Assembly (NCBI GenBank): GCA_020465985.1
Contig: JAANYP010004771.1
Location: 314,932-378,931 of the forward strand
Source: Centrapalus pauciflorus
Lineage: Eukaryota; Streptophyta; Magnoliopsida; Asterales; Asteraceae
Direction: 5' to 3'
Length of the DNA: 64,000 bases
The notes under the pieces were generated by a model. The model saw nothing but the letters and a program-made list of their open reading frames with translations, was not told where the DNA came from and did no database searches. The stretch's first letter is position 1. Every line of letters begins with the position of its first letter. The translations under genes and the position numbers were made by a program. Shown one piece after another: positions 48,101 through 61,640 of the stretch.

Positions 48101-51100
48101 AAATGAACTTGAACTTACGTGAAATGCTCAGAGAAAGCTTCAGCAGATCGCTTTCCAGATGGAAAGAAATCAAGCAGATTATCCTCCATTTTGCCCCGCT
48201 TCAAGATGGAGATCAAATCATCAAGGCTATTATCGATAAGATATTCCTTGAAAAAGTCTGTTATAAACGTAAGAACCAGCCCTTTTCCGACTAGATTATC
48301 CTTAAGAAGTGGCTGAAAAACTGTCTCCGGTGGCAGGCCAGAAAGCTTCTGAGAGAAGGCAAGTGCTGTAAAAATTGCCAGCTTAATCCGTTCATTTTCC
48401 TCAAAGAACTCAAGGGACTGAAGGAGTCTTCGCATAACATTTTCAAGATTCTTGATGAGAAAAGGTCTTCGCCTCAATATCTTCTGTATGTAGATAACAG
48501 ACGGCAAAATGAATTCACGCTTAGCCTCACAGTCTATTATAGAGTAAGGATGTCGCTCTCCCTCATCAGGCTTGGTTGTTCCGGGTTGAGTACGCCCTCC
48601 AGTAAAGACAACCTGAAACCACAAAATACATGATATAACATCAATGCATATGGAACCAAAAAAAAAAATTCCAAGTAGTCAACATAAACAGTAAATCAAA
48701 TGTCTACCATAACAACATGAAAATGCCAAATTTTAATATGACGGTGCAGCTTTGATGCCAACAAAGAACAAAGTAATTGTATGTATCACAACATGTGATG
48801 CATGTCAGAGTGTTTGGGTCTTGCACTAAAAGTGTCTGTAAATTGCGAGTGTTATGTATGTGGACCTTCCACATATAACGTAAAATGAGCATCAGGGAAC
48901 TTCAAACAGCATACAACAAAACTAAAATTCCATGTGTGTTACTTCAACCCTGAATCAATCCACCAACCCAACTTCCTGTATTTACGGATAAAGCAGATCT
49001 CTCATGTGAGAAGTGTTGGAGCAAAAAGAACACTATCCTTTGACACTGACAACACGATATAGACAACTGAGATGCATAACCTTACCAGAACATATAAAGC
49101 TCAACAGAAGAGCATTCTACATTTATATTTACAAGATACATCGTATAAGACAAAACTGAAGACAGCTGTCAGAAACTGTTATCATTTGATGTACTACTTA
49201 TTAAATTTAAAGTCAAAGAACTTGATTCACACAGACTATAAAGAAAGAAATGAAGTAATAATCTTGCCTCAAAAAAGGTGTCACCATATCTGCTGAAGTT
49301 AAGGTCTGAAGATTCAATGCACTTAGCAATTAGTTCCTGCAATTGGCAAAGATTTAACGAAGCAGATGTCGGAATCATATATAAGTATGTTAACTATTAA
49401 ATAAGAGAATGAAATTCGGAAAATATATCACTGGGTTGCTCAAGTTAAATTAATAATAATACCAGATCACCAGCATTATCCAAATAAATCTGGACCACTG
49501 CATCCGCAAATGCTGCAGGGTCCAGAGGGGCTGCAATATTCCGTTTGCGGGTCTTGATCCGCTGGCCACTGTACGTACATATAAATATGGTCAAAGAACG
49601 ACTATGTCCAAAGAGCTACTATGAAAACAGGAAACATAAAGTTAATGAGTACAGATAAATATTTGAACATGGCCTATATATTAGACCCCCAAAGTATGTA
49701 AACAGCTTGCTTATTAAGTTTAGAAGTAACACAACAATTGCTTTCTGTACCTACAAGCAGTAATCTTAAGATTATGCTTTCTGTAAAAGAGATTTGGCAC
49801 AAGAACTTTGCATGACAATGTGCCACCTTTTACACCATGAGCATGGTATGCGCTATGTGACACACACATGGGAGACAAGACATCAAAATCAAAAACATAG
49901 TTTAATAAAAACAATCCAACAAAAATACCAGACAAACAGCCTGCCTGTCACCAAATATGTAGGTGTTTGCAATAAAAAAGAAAAGCATTAAAAATCTATA
50001 AGTTTAACCATGCGCCAAAATTCAGGATGTATCATGTCAATACAATAAATCCTGTTGGGGCCAATGAACTATTTGTCGAACGGAAACCAACCTTTTAATA
50101 TGTTTAAAAATACATATATGTCTACAAACCGCGCAATAAGTACCATTAACCCTGTTGCACACTCCAACTTTGACCGGATTCGGAAAAAAAATGATAAAGT
50201 GGGTGTTATTGTTTTCCCTTTAGAAAACACATGTGTTTGCATATCATTTCACTTTGTTGTAGTATTATTAAGTTCCTTTTTATCTTCCTTCGTCTTCATA
50301 AATGTATAACTTCATTCAAGAGTGTCCATTGTTCTATTTGATTTTCATAAAGAAAACCAAATTTTAAAACAATAAAATTGAAAGAAAATATTGGAGAAGA
50401 GTTGACTATAAATCATCAATGAAATCAAAGATGCTACAGTAGTCCTTAATGAATCCAGTTGATGAAGAGAGCCTTCAGGTTTAGTCAATTTACCACACCC
50501 AAGAAAAATAGTATCCCATGTCTTTATCAATATTCAATATAGTGATCTTTATCTTTTTTCTCAGCATAAAAAAATAGCTTTCCAGGATCCCACTTGTGAT
50601 GTTCATGAAAAAAATTTCTTGAAAGGGTAGAAAAGAGATGGATAAACAATAACAAGTTATGAACTTTCAAAAGCACATTATGAATCAACGGGAATTACTG
50701 AAGTAAAAGAACACCGGAAACTACAAGCATGAGACTACCTGTTACCTGCGACTAGTGATTTAGAAGTTCGTCAACCAATTTGCATCTTTATAAAGTTTTA
50801 AGGGGTATGCACGAAATTGCACCCCATTTTATATCCCAAGTTCATCAGCCAAAATAGGGTTGTCGACCATTTCAATCCTCTCAGTGATCAGATTAATAAA
50901 AATTGCATCTTGTTCAGGAAAACTAACTACGTCAAGATTCAAGAAAATTAAAAGAGGGACAGATCATCTGTCAGCCAAATATTATTCAAATTTCTATAAT
51001 GAAAAAAAAGAAGTCCATAAGCAACCGCCAAAAAATAGGACAGGGCCAGAGAGAGGGATATTAAGCTATTAGCCTATGAATGAAATTAGGTCGCATTGCA

Positions 51101-51861
51101 TTTAACACGCTTCAAAGATAGTGACGTATTTATTATCTAATAAACCCTTCAAGAGAGATAACTTAAGAAATCATCTGCCCTAGGTCTAAATAGCACATCA
51201 GACTATGGAAATGTTATTCACATGTATAGCAATACTTACCTATAAAACAACAACAAAAGACTTCTAGAATTAGTTACATGTATATAGCAATACTTACCCT
51301 AGAGTGGGCTTCTCCTTCGAGCTGCAGAAACAAAAAACCAAATTATCAAGATCCAATCACATCCAAAATAAAATATAAAAACGTATATAAAAACGTAATA
51401 AAAAGGGTTCGATTTGCAAGATTTAAAATTAAAATTTAAAAAACAAACAATATTCAACTTCGTATATGGCAGATTTAATTGCACAAATCATGAAAAAGTT
51501 CGGTAATCAATCACATGTTTCTTGTCCCAAAAAAAAAAAAAAAAAAAAAAATCGTTCGTTCCAATAAAAGATTAATAACCCCGAATCTGACAGATTTGAA
51601 AAAACTTTATTTACACACACACACAAAATCGAATCCACGAAACTTCCAAAGCTCCGTTTCCCTTTCCCACGCAAAATCAGACACAAAATAAGATAAAACC
51701 TTGGTTTCTTTAGAACGATTTAAATCACAAGAACGAAGGAACAGATCTGAAGATCTAATACACGAACGAAAAGATGGAAAAAGAAAAGACCAGGGTTACT
51801 TTGGAATCAAACAAAGAGAGGAGACATTAACAGGTTTTTAAACAAGAGAAAGGTACCTCAT
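45176..51861 (-). CDS. W2-domain eIF5-mimic protein (BZW-like; 7 exons, 411 aa)
   Basis: Plant member of the BZW/eIF5-mimic family, which binds eIF2 and eIF3 through a C-terminal W2 domain and tunes start-codon choice and translation in the cytosol. Exons on the minus strand: 51857-51861, 51298-51321, 49463-49568, 49268-49336, 48119-48612, 47284-47545, 45590-45798, 45176-45242... the coding pieces total 1236 nt, in phase. The first coding exon carries only ATGAG. The protein opens MSSKEKPTLGGQRIKTRKRN. It has a helical-repeat N-terminal half (RYGDTFFEVVFTGGR, RRLLQSLEFFEENERIKLA). The W2 end shows the acidic/aromatic boxes DVLAEDTILHWF and FVKWLEEAEEEE. The intron after 49268 has a GC donor (GAG|GCAAGA). 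Arabidopsis homologues are AT1G65220 and AT5G36230. It looks intact. (Eight coding segments are listed when the 5-nt start exon is counted.). Confidence 0.9.
45941..46236. mobile_element. GAGGCGC-rich inverted-repeat element, W2-gene intron
   Basis: The left end ATGGTTTTAAAAGACGTGAG and, reversed from the right, CTGTGTTTTAAAAAGCGCGC are imperfect inverted repeats. 'gtgaggcgc' and 'gcctcactgagcctc' phrases make the body partly self-complementary. Flanks GCTCAAAGC (45932-45940) and GTTCAAAGT (46237-46245) match at 7 of 9 bases, possibly a decayed 9-bp MULE-type target duplication. Confidence 0.55.
48018..48073. repeat. Two-copy 28-bp tandem duplication in W2-gene intron
   Basis: The unit beginning GATTCTTTATATTCAGAATG occurs twice head to tail with a 28-base period, 46 bases before the exon that ends at 48119. 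Confidence 0.9.
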
Positions 51862-54476
51862 AAACCAAGTCGGAGTTGAATCGAAGAACAGGCGAGTCTC
51901 TGCTACGACTCTCGGCGTTTACGAATCGGAAAACAGAGAGAGAAAATTGAGAGAGAAGAATAGAGGAGAGAAAAGAGGTGGGACGATTTGGGGTTGGGGA
52001 GATATTTATTCTCTCAGTAGTGTGTGAGTGTTACCACTTACCATTTTTCTTTTTTATTTATTTTCATTTTTTCTGTTATTCAGATTAAAACTGCACCCTT
52101 TACTCGTGCAAAGGTTTCGCTTTTTATTTCTTGGTCAAACCTACATTAGAACCGTTTGGTTCACAGATACCATTGGAATTTGTATTTAAAATCTTATGTT
52201 TAACTTATACATTTTAATAAAGATTTATTATTTTAAAATCTTTTATATTATTTTTTTGTTATTTAAAAATCCAGCCTCCTCTAATATTTTAAATCTTGGT
52301 TATCTTTTGCTCTTCATATAATCAAATTTTTTCTAAAAAATAACATAAATTCTTTAACAAAATATTGACAAATACAAATGTTGCATAATGCAAATTATTT
52401 GACAAAGTTTCAGATAAACAAAATCTAGATGTCACAGGGACCATTTCTGTAATTTACTCTATAATAAATGTCAACATCTAGATGTCACATGACATCATCA
52501 CAATTCATGACACCTCTTAACTTAAATACCATTAATTAGATTATTAATATAACTTTTATTCAAATTTTAACCAATGGACTTTAAAATTGCTAATAAAAAT
52601 TATATTAAGGGTTAAAAGTCTTTATTATTGAGTTAAGATTAAGAGGTGTATAAAGGTTAAGTATGAATGTAACTTAAGGGTTATGCTAAGTTAGTTAGTA
52701 TTGTAAACTAATAACCCTAGAAACATGTTTGTGTTGTGATTGTATGCATTAGACCCTGAGACAAAGTCTCGAGGTGATCATCATTCTATGTCCAAAACAA
52801 TTATAAGTCTAGGGCTAAACATATATGTATGTGTATTATAGCAAAGTATAGTTGTGAATGCATATATGTGTGTACTGTGATTGTTAATCATATAGGTTTT
52901 AGACACTGAAACTTATAGATGCCATGATGAATAATCATGTGTGTGCCATAAGTGTGTATGCAAGCATGATTAGTCCATAAACAATTCATATAGTCTAAGG
53001 CCTTTTGATTTTGATATCATAATAATGTAATCTTCTAATATATAAGTAACATGATCAAGTATGCATGATTAAGCTACAATACATAAAGATAAACAACAGA
53101 ACATAGAACTGAATATACATATGACTCAAAAGCTTATAAATATTAGATTTTGTATGAATAACAGACTGAACAATACAAAGTATTATAAGACATATAAAGA
53201 GCACTAGTGAAGCCAAAAGCAAGTGGCAAGCACATATGAAACCTTGATATAATTCAGGCAATGGATCAAACTCACTGCAGATTGTGAGCAACAGAGCAAA
53301 GCTGGAGCACAATGCAACTAATAAAATTAAACAGAGCAAAGAAGTACATTAAAACAGTAACTGGTAGGTGTAAATTTTACTTTATACTACAGGTTATGTA
53401 GTTTGAGACTTATGTTGCATTCATTGTATTCAATCGGCTTCCTGATTTTTCTGAGCAGTATTATACATTGTCACGACATAATATTTGTATATTGAGCATG
53501 AGCATTCGAGAGTTCTTTCTTCTATCTTCTGTACTTTGAGCAATCATTTGTTTGTTAAAAGCTTAACACCAACAACATTGCTCAGTGTTTGGATAATTAT
53601 CTAAGCTTACGATGTGTTGATTTACATGATGAAAGCACAAAGGGTTACAAGAGCAAGAACATTCTAATGACACCCACGCGGCAAATACTGGTAGCTAGCC
53701 CAGTATTTGACTGATCATCACTAAAAGATGTGTGTTTGTGGTGTTATCATCAATCCGTTCTTATTAAATTTGTGTCTAAGTCTCAATAGCGGGCAAAGTT
53801 GTGCATCATTAATATATTATCGGTCAGGACCCTTCAAGCATACGAGTTGTGCATGAGCCTAAAGGAGTGCACGAGCAAAAGAGCAGCACTCGCACATAGA
53901 TGCAAGTTAAATGTAAATTTCTACATATTCACTAAACAATTAAGCTTACCCCGTTTGTTGTATTGTTTTTAGGTAAAAACAAAGCTCTCTAGCTCTTAGG
54001 TTAGATTGTGATCGAGCTTGGAGTTGCATAGATCCATGTTCAACATATTTTGGTACTTGACAAATGTTTTTAGGCTTTTGGGATGCCGGGATAGTTTCCA
54101 TTAGGTACTCTTATGTAATAGATTAGTAGTTGTACCCTTGTAAATTAATTTTCAATTCTAGATTGTAATAACTTTTAGTTTTTTTAAATTAATTTATATT
54201 AGTTTTTAATTGATACTGCATTGATACTAGGACCTAGTCTTTAGGGCATTAGAGATTTTAGGGTCTTACACATTTCACCTAAAAAATAAATTTATTTTAT
54301 CACATTTAAAATAAAATAAAAAGATAAATACATTCACTATTATATATAATTTTATTATTTGTCAACATTATTTGTTTAGACATTTGTTAATATATTAGCT
54401 ATTATATCTATCATCATCGAAATGAAAGATCTGCAATTCATTGTGAATTATGGATATAAATATAGGCGCTTGGAAG

Positions 54477-54800
54477 TAGGGGTGTTATACGTGGTCCAAA
54501 TACCCGAACCGAACCGGTGCCGGTCCCGAATAGGACCGATTGTAAAGTAATGGTCCGGTCCTCGGGTTTAGATTTTAGCCAAATTCGGGTTCGGTCCTAA
54601 CCGGGTTCGGTCCGGTCCGATAACACCCCTAACCTTCAAAGTGGAGTTAGTTTTTAAGTTTTTATGCACCAAATACTCGGACCGAACCGGTACCGGTCCC
54701 GAATAGGACCGATTGTAAACTAATGGTCCGGTCCTCGGGTTTAGATTTTAGCCAAATTCGGGTTCGGTCCTAACCGGGTTTGGTCCCGATAACATCCCTA
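54477..54800. mobile_element. hAT-type MITE with internal partial duplication
   Basis: Ends TAGGGGTGTTAT and, reversed from the right, TAGGGATGTTAT. The 8-bp target duplication CTTGGAAG is exact (54469-54476 and 54801-54808). The body carries 'ggaccgaaccggt' type repeats. The segment running from CCGAACCGGT through CCTAACCGGGTT occurs twice (about 54505-54610 and 54680-54782), and a complete internal right end (ATAACACCCCTA) sits near 54620-54631, so the element contains one unit plus a second lacking its left end. Confidence 0.88.
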
Positions 54801-55690
54801 CTTGGAAGAGTGTCTATTTTTTTCGATTCCAACTTTGCACCATGGCATTGGATGTAGATGTATAACACCAGTATTTTAATTACGAACAAATATAATTTCA
54901 TACTTCATTTTTTTATCAAAAGTTGTAGCATGATGTTTTTCTTCTTATGTTAGGCACTCAAGCGGTCAAGCACATGTGTATTGAACAAAATGAATGCATA
55001 ACAATCGTACATTTGTGTCGATACCATACGATGGATTTGAAAGAAGTTGTTGCATTATACTTGCATAACAAAAATGACTAAAAGACCAGGTTTATGGAAG
55101 AAATGCATAAAGATTGATTACTGGTACATGCATAATATACAAACCATCATAAAAGTATTGATACTAATATTATAGACAATGAATGATAATGTACAGAATT
55201 TCATTTATTGAAAATTTCAATTTCTTTGTACAGATTGTTATATTATTAACAAAAAAAATTATATAAATTTAAAATTTTTTGTATAAATTGTTTTATTATT
55301 TATAAAAAATGTAATATAATCGTATTTTAGCAGCCAATATTATATGTACACTTATTGAATTACTAAAAACATGTATTAAAGTCGAACCATTCAAAAAATT
55401 GTAAAAAACAATTATTTAACAATCATTGTTAATTAAATATTACTTGAATCATTTAACTATTACGTAATAATTAGTGTCATCAGGGTGATTAAAAGAGACG
55501 TCCACTGTAAAAACATGATTCATACAGGTCGGAAAAGAGGCCTGGCCAAAATGCCTTAGACAAACAACCAGAAAAATAGTGTTCAACTAGCAATTGGATT
55601 CACAATCACACTCTATCGATATCATTGTTTTTAAGTTGTATTGATATCACCCTAATAGAATAAAAGGTCTTATAAGCTTCAATAAACTGC

Positions 55691-56028
55691 GGGTCCGTTT
55701 GTTTTTTTAGATTTTAAATGTCTAAACACTTTTTACCGTCTGTTTGATAAGATGTTTAAAAAAATCTAAAATCTGTTTAGATAATATTGTTTGTTTTTTA
55801 ATTTGATAAAATGTATTTTTACATGCATACAATTTATCAATTTATAGTTTTAGATAAAAGATTTAGACATAATACATTTTTCAAATCTGTTTTGAAAAGA
55901 GGAAAGGAAGGTCAGACAACAGATGTCTGAACGGAACGAAAAAAACAAACAAAGATTTACCCTCTTTTGTCTGACCGAATCAGACAAAAGAGTTCAATCA
56001 GACAATAGAGGAAAAAACAAACGGACCC
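55691..56028. mobile_element. Tourist/PIF-like MITE
   Basis: Terminal inverted repeats GGGTCCGTTTGTTTTTT are perfect over about 17 bp at both ends. TGC flanks both sides (55688-55690 and 56029-56031), a possible 3-bp target duplication, although PIF elements usually duplicate TWA. It is 338 bp and non-coding in any recognised sense. Confidence 0.75.
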
Positions 56029-56348
56029 TGCTTCTCGTTAAAAACTCTCATCGATCACAAAGTTCACAAATGGCAAACACAAGCAAAATCCTAAAACAGC
56101 AGCAGTAAATTAGCATTGATTAACACTATATACTTATTTACAAATAAATATGATCCATACAACATCAAAGGCTCTAACGTCCATTGCAAGTTCTACCTGA
56201 TCTAGTAGGCTCCATAGTTAAAACTAACAAGATAAACTAACTTGAGCAGCTACTCAACATGACATTAGATAAACAAGGATCTTAGTATGACCAATCACCC
56301 GGATCCATACAGCCCATTGGCTTTGCATCAGTGCGAGATTAGTAGTAT

Positions 56349-59300
56349 CTATTGAAAATCTGCTTTCAAAAGCTTCGCACGTGGAAAAACATTGATATTT
56401 TCATACGGCTCTGCCTGTTCCACATGGATGTAATCCTTTGTCTTCAGAACCTGTGAAATATTTATTATGGCCTCCCTTAATATACAAGAATCGATAACTA
56501 CAGATGATCTAGAAGGTTCAACAACAGAATATCACCGAGGAATCTGTGTGAAACCTCCAGAGCCTTTTAAATGGCTTCTGGTTTGAATAAATAAAGAATA
56601 GAATTTGTCAAAAGCTATGATGAGCATACCAGTGTTTCAAAGAACATCCTTGATGCCTCCTTGCGTGTTTTCCCAGCTAGAAGGTTGTTCACAGGAAGCA
56701 TAGTCCTTCCACGCTCTCCTTCCTTGTCAAACATAATTTGGAGGTATTTTGCAACAGCCCTACAAGCAAATTCTCACAAGTGTAAGCAGAACAACTTTAT
56801 TTACAAGGGTCCCAACAAATAACTACATCAAGTACTCGTAAAAAACTAATCATTGAAAGCAAGACTCAGATGCATTGATAATGTAATTATAAAAACATTT
56901 ATTTCATCTAAAAAAATTTGTTGACGGTAGGGCTCAGATGCTTTAATTCAGTTAGGAATAGTAGCAACAAGCCAACAACATTATATATCATCATCATACA
57001 TACTTTGTACGAGAAGACCATCCACTGTTGTCAATAACACGTGTCGCAGCTGCATCAGGCATGTAATCACCAGCTGCTTCAACCTCATCATCATCGTCAT
57101 CAAAATTCAGAAAATCTAAAGAAATAGCACTATAGTGAGTAAATGAATTACAAACCAAAATAGGTACAAACTGTGGCACACTAAGATGGATGATTTGCAT
57201 GTTCTCGTGATGGAGATGAGAGGTTACAAAATTGTTGCAATTTGGATATTTAAAAAAGAAGAGTCAGTTATGATTCCTTCTTTCTAAGAAAAGAAACAAA
57301 ACATATGAAATAACCAAATCAACCGAACCAGAGAAAAGTGATGTTTTTAATGCCCTCAAACTTTAAGAACAATACAAGTAGTAGATAATGCAATACATGG
57401 GCACATGTTTAACACGACAATGTATTTAAAACACAGTAAATCAGAAATAAAGAAAAGTACGGATGCAAACCTGTATCATTTTCAATTACAGAATAAGTAA
57501 ACTCCTGCATCAAAAGGCAAAATAAAAATTTTCAATAGATCGTCGTTTATAATAGCATACCAAAAATCATGGAAATATAAGGTTGCGTTTAGTTCACGAA
57601 AACTAGTCATTTTTCAATTTCAGTTTTCAAGTTATAGTTTTTAGAAAAAAACAAGGGTTTCTATGAAAAGTGAAAACTTGTTTAGATGATGAAGTTTTTG
57701 TTTTAGAAAAGAATAAGATAGGTGATTATAAAATAAGAAAAATAGATTAGGTGGTAGAAAAGTAAGAGAGAGAAAGAGAGTATTATAAAAAAATATAGGG
57801 TAGGTTATAAAAAAGTAAGAGAGAGAATATGAAAAGTGTTATTTTAAAAGTGAGATGAAAATTTATGAAATTGTTGTAAAGTAAACAAGTTTTCATTTTT
57901 GTTGAAAAGTGAGATGAAAATTTTGAAAATTTTCCATAACTAAACGCACCCTAAGCATCTTATAACTAATTAGCTGGCCAACTGCTAGCCCCACTGCAGC
58001 CTCCAGTTCAATCCCTAAGAATTTTTAAATATACACATCCCTTAAACACAGAAAATGATCTGGTAAGAAACATACCTCATCATCAAACCGGTTATTGGCA
58101 GTCATATCTTCTGCATCCATTGCAGTCGTCGGATAAGTAACCTGATGACCTGGATTTTCTCTATCACCCAATGGATCATCTTCGCAGGCCGGATTGACTT
58201 CGGCATCATATGTTGCAGCCGATACAAACTCTTCACCACAAACACCATTGTTTCTGATCTCCACGGCTTGGTCAAGGGTACCAATGTGAGAATTTAAGAC
58301 ATCAGCCTCGGAAGAGAATGTCACAGACACATTTGCAACAAGCTCACGTTCTTCCTCTGGAATTTCTGTAACTGAAGCAACATCAATCTTTAATTCAGAA
58401 GCTACATTACTTTCAATAGGCTCGTTACTCCTTATATACATATCAACAGCCTGTAAATCCTTCTTCTCATTTGAATGGACGCCTGGCGCATTTGTTTGCA
58501 AAGAAGCATCCATCTGACTGGTCATTTCAGCCTCAACCGGCAGTGCTGACATGTCACAAGTATCACTTGGGATCATGTTAGCATGCGTCAGTGATTCAAC
58601 CTCACTGGGTATAGCAGAAACTCCGGCATCTGGATCTGAAAAGGTTTTTGCAACAATATCCATCTCAGCACCCTGCCCCAATATTTGATGTTCTGAACTG
58701 AAGTGTTCGGCTGCTACATCTCGAATTGGATGCATCTGTGCTTGACTTTGGTCATGATCTGAATTTGCTGTATTGTTATCACATGTGTGGTTATCGGTGA
58801 CCAGAGGCAACTCAGTTGGTTCTACTTCAGAAACATCTTTCCCAGTAACAGGGTTGATATTATCCTCTCCTTCAATTTCTTTAACAACATCTGGCTCAAC
58901 TGTGACACCCATGTTTTCAGTCTCCAGTTCCAGTTGCATTCCCTTATCATCATTCTGTGATATTGACTTTAGGTCTGCTCCACCTTCTGTGTCAGAATGG
59001 GAGACGATAATTTTAATCTTACTTGGATCATATGACTGATTGTGCAAAGAAGCCATTCTGATCGACAACCCTGTAAACATATCGTATTGTTAGTCCAGCA
59101 ACCTCCAGCAATAAGGATGCCACATTTTTTAGATAGAAAGAAATAGTAAATGCTGAATAACATGAAAAAACCACAAGAATGTGTCTTTAACCTGATAAGC
59201 CTAGAACAGTATCCATGAGACTCGTGAAGAGGAAATAGGGCATTTCAGTTAGAAGCATAATTGACAGAATAGAAATTAAGCACTCTGAAATTTTCAACAA

Positions 59301-61640
59301 ACAACTCACCGGTAAATATGGCTTCACTAAAAAGTTCATCTTCCCAAAATTGTTTCTCAATCATTGAAATTTCAGAATGAGTGCAAGGAGCTTTCTTTCG
59401 TAATCGTCGAATGTCTTCGGTGCTTGTCAATTGCTGACGTATCATGCTGGAAGAGAAAAGAAAGTTAGACAATGATCACTGACAATTTAATTATCTCAAA
59501 ACCAAGTCAAGAAAAAAAAAACTTCGACCATTCAAAACGACTACGATCAATATACAGAAGAGCATGATACGCTACGATTAGGTAGCTATAATAAGAGACT
59601 CTTTTCAGTCCAATTCAAAATGGTTCCTCACTTCATGCTGCAGATGGACAGCGATATCAAGAGATCATATGCTAAAGCTAAATCATGCAATATTCCAGAA
59701 AATCCAACACTCCATGTGCTACACTGAGTGCTGCAGCATACTCACTTACTCAGACTCAAAACTAAAAGACTGGCAAAGTTAACAGGTCAAGAAGATAATA
59801 GAACATACTCGCCATGCAAAACCATGTTATCATCCATGAGCACCTTCCTTTTTGAAAGGCCGATCTTGGGTGCAGATCGTCGCCGTTTTGCCGATGGTAC
59901 CTCAACAGGAGTGGGCTTCATTTTTAATAATGAAGATTTTCGTCCAACTTCAGCCAAAAAAGAAATCCTCAGTTAATACTGTACCAAAAGTCTAATAGAG
60001 AAAAGAACATCAGTTTCACAAAGCTGAGTAGTCTGCATACCTAATATCGAAGACAACAAATCATCATCATCCAGAACAGATTGCCCAGTCATATTTGTAG
60101 TGAATAAACCTGAAGCTTCATCTAAATTTAGACTCTGAGCTGTCAGTGAGCTTTCAGTAAAACTGCGCTTTTTTCCAGAAAGCATATTGCTCCGAGCATC
60201 ATCTCCATCACCTGTAGCTATGTCTTTCTCAGCTGGTGTGCTTTCAGGAACTAAGTTCTTGGGTACATCCAAAAGCCCTTGCGGTAAAGAAAGCAGTTTC
60301 TCAGGGGCAGGGAATTCAGAAGTGTAGCTGTTGATGCTAGCTACTTGAGCCTCTCTTTCAATTGAATTATCCACCTGTCTGTTCAATATGCTAGACACCA
60401 CCTGAACTTCGTCATTGGAACCAAGTTCAGCAAGATGAGTTTCAGGAAAGATTCTTTCCAATGCTTCAGTTGCATGTGGTCCTTCCCCTGGAAAGTAATT
60501 AAACATTGATATTAAATTGAGAACATTTGAAACGAACATAGATGTGTAAAGCATAAGCTCGTTTGACAAACCTTGCACCAAAATGGAATCTTCAGAAGCA
60601 CGGTGCTCTCCCTTTCCAGACGCTTCATATGAGAGCATGGAAGTAATATCAGATGGTTGTAAAGAATCGGCAAGTTTCTTACCACTGATTTCTTGGTTCA
60701 GAAGAGTGACACATGGCCTAATACTTGGGAAGTCAGAACTTGGCATACTATCGTGAGGAGACCGAAATAAGATCATTGAATCGTTAGGCTCCAGATAAGC
60801 CTGATCTGTGTCTTTCCCAGAAGGTTCGGTGTTTGATTCCAATTCTGTGGTATAGTGGCATGCTTTCTCCTGGTTTCCTGCAGCATTAAGAGAAGTTTAT
60901 TGAAATTCCAAAAAAGTTTTATTGACACATGCTTAACTATACATGAGTATAATATGGTTCGACATGCCTTGATGTTCAACAGCATTTTCATGATTATCAA
61001 CAGTCTGAACTGCAGGCTCCTTTTCCCAGCTATTTTTATTATGTAAATCTTCCACTTTGACAGGGTCATCAGACACGGCGATAACAGTTTCAGACACCTC
61101 TGCTATTGGAGACTTGGAACTAACATGGTCAGGTAAAAATGATTCTGTAAAAGGTGCTGAACCAAGATCACCCGTCATCTGTTCTGTTGCCACTATGTGT
61201 TGCTCAAATTGATTATGATGTTGCTCATGCGGAACACACTCATCTTCCTTGCTGGAAACATTTTCTAAGTTCTCCTTCGCAGCAAATTCTGCTATGCTAT
61301 GATTTTCTGGTTCCTGATGATCATCACAGGCAGAAGTTTCCTGAATGTTGGGCAAATTCGGTTCTTCCCATAGACCAGGAGTACACGGAGCCTGGGCATA
61401 CTCGACTGGTTCATTATCTCCATCATACTCTTCTATATGCTGATATAAAAATAAAGCACAAGACTGTTAAATGTGATGGCCAAATTTCCAATACAGGTAA
61501 ACTGGAAATAACTTCAAGTTCATTAATGGACCTGAACCACAATGCCACTAGCTGGCATCGCCTCAGAGACAGTCAGGGCCTCTCGATTGCCCTCATACTT
61601 AAGAGATTCATTAGCCTGAACAGATGCCTGAGGATCAACA
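56349..61640 (-). CDS. SYN4: Cohesin kleisin RAD21/SYN4-like, 5' end outside window (11 exons seen, about 993 aa)
   Basis: Alpha-kleisin that closes the SMC1-SMC3 cohesin ring in the nucleus for sister-chromatid cohesion and DNA repair. Exons on the minus strand: 61532-61640, 60968-61439, 60572-60877, 60041-60487, 59809-59947, 59310-59446, 58076-59070, 57471-57504, 57004-57115, 56630-56759, 56349-56450; every phase matches. Family marks: EAPCTPGLWEE-like early segment (YAQAPCTPGL), SAKRRRSAPKIGLSKRKVLM, MIRQQLTSTEDIRRLRKKAP, then a long acidic low-complexity middle (58076-59070), and the C-terminal winged-helix domain (TRVIDNSGWSSRTKAVAKYL, TRKEASRMFFETLVLKTKDY) that binds SMC1. The N-terminal Rad21/Rec8 domain is not in the window. 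The intron after 60968 uses a GC donor. SYN4 (RAD21.3) is the best match by layout; SYN2 or SYN3 are less likely. Confidence 0.88.
57581..57951. mobile_element. Tourist/PIF-like MITE in SYN4 intron
   Basis: Ends GGTTGCGTTTAGTT and, reversed from the right, GGGTGCGTTTAGTT; target duplication TAA on both sides (57578-57580 and 57952-57954), as expected for PIF/Harbinger MITEs. The interior repeats 'aagtgagatgaaaattt' and AG-rich phrases. Confidence 0.8.

Larger units (their letters stand above)
51862..56348. other. W2-gene 5' leader and intergenic region
   Basis: About 51862-51990 is the likely W2-gene 5' UTR and promoter (minus strand), with a GA/CT-rich tract (51930-51970). Further right I see AT-rich DNA, an hAT MITE (54477-54800), a Tourist-like MITE (55691-56028), and the probable 3' UTR of the RAD21-like gene up to 56348. 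52800-53340 is open in places but has no family resemblance. No RNA gene was seen. Confidence 0.45.

Noticed and set aside
52800..53340. Hydrophobic open frame on the minus strand near 53055-53339
   Set aside because: Composition reflects AT-rich DNA; no motif, no exon partners.
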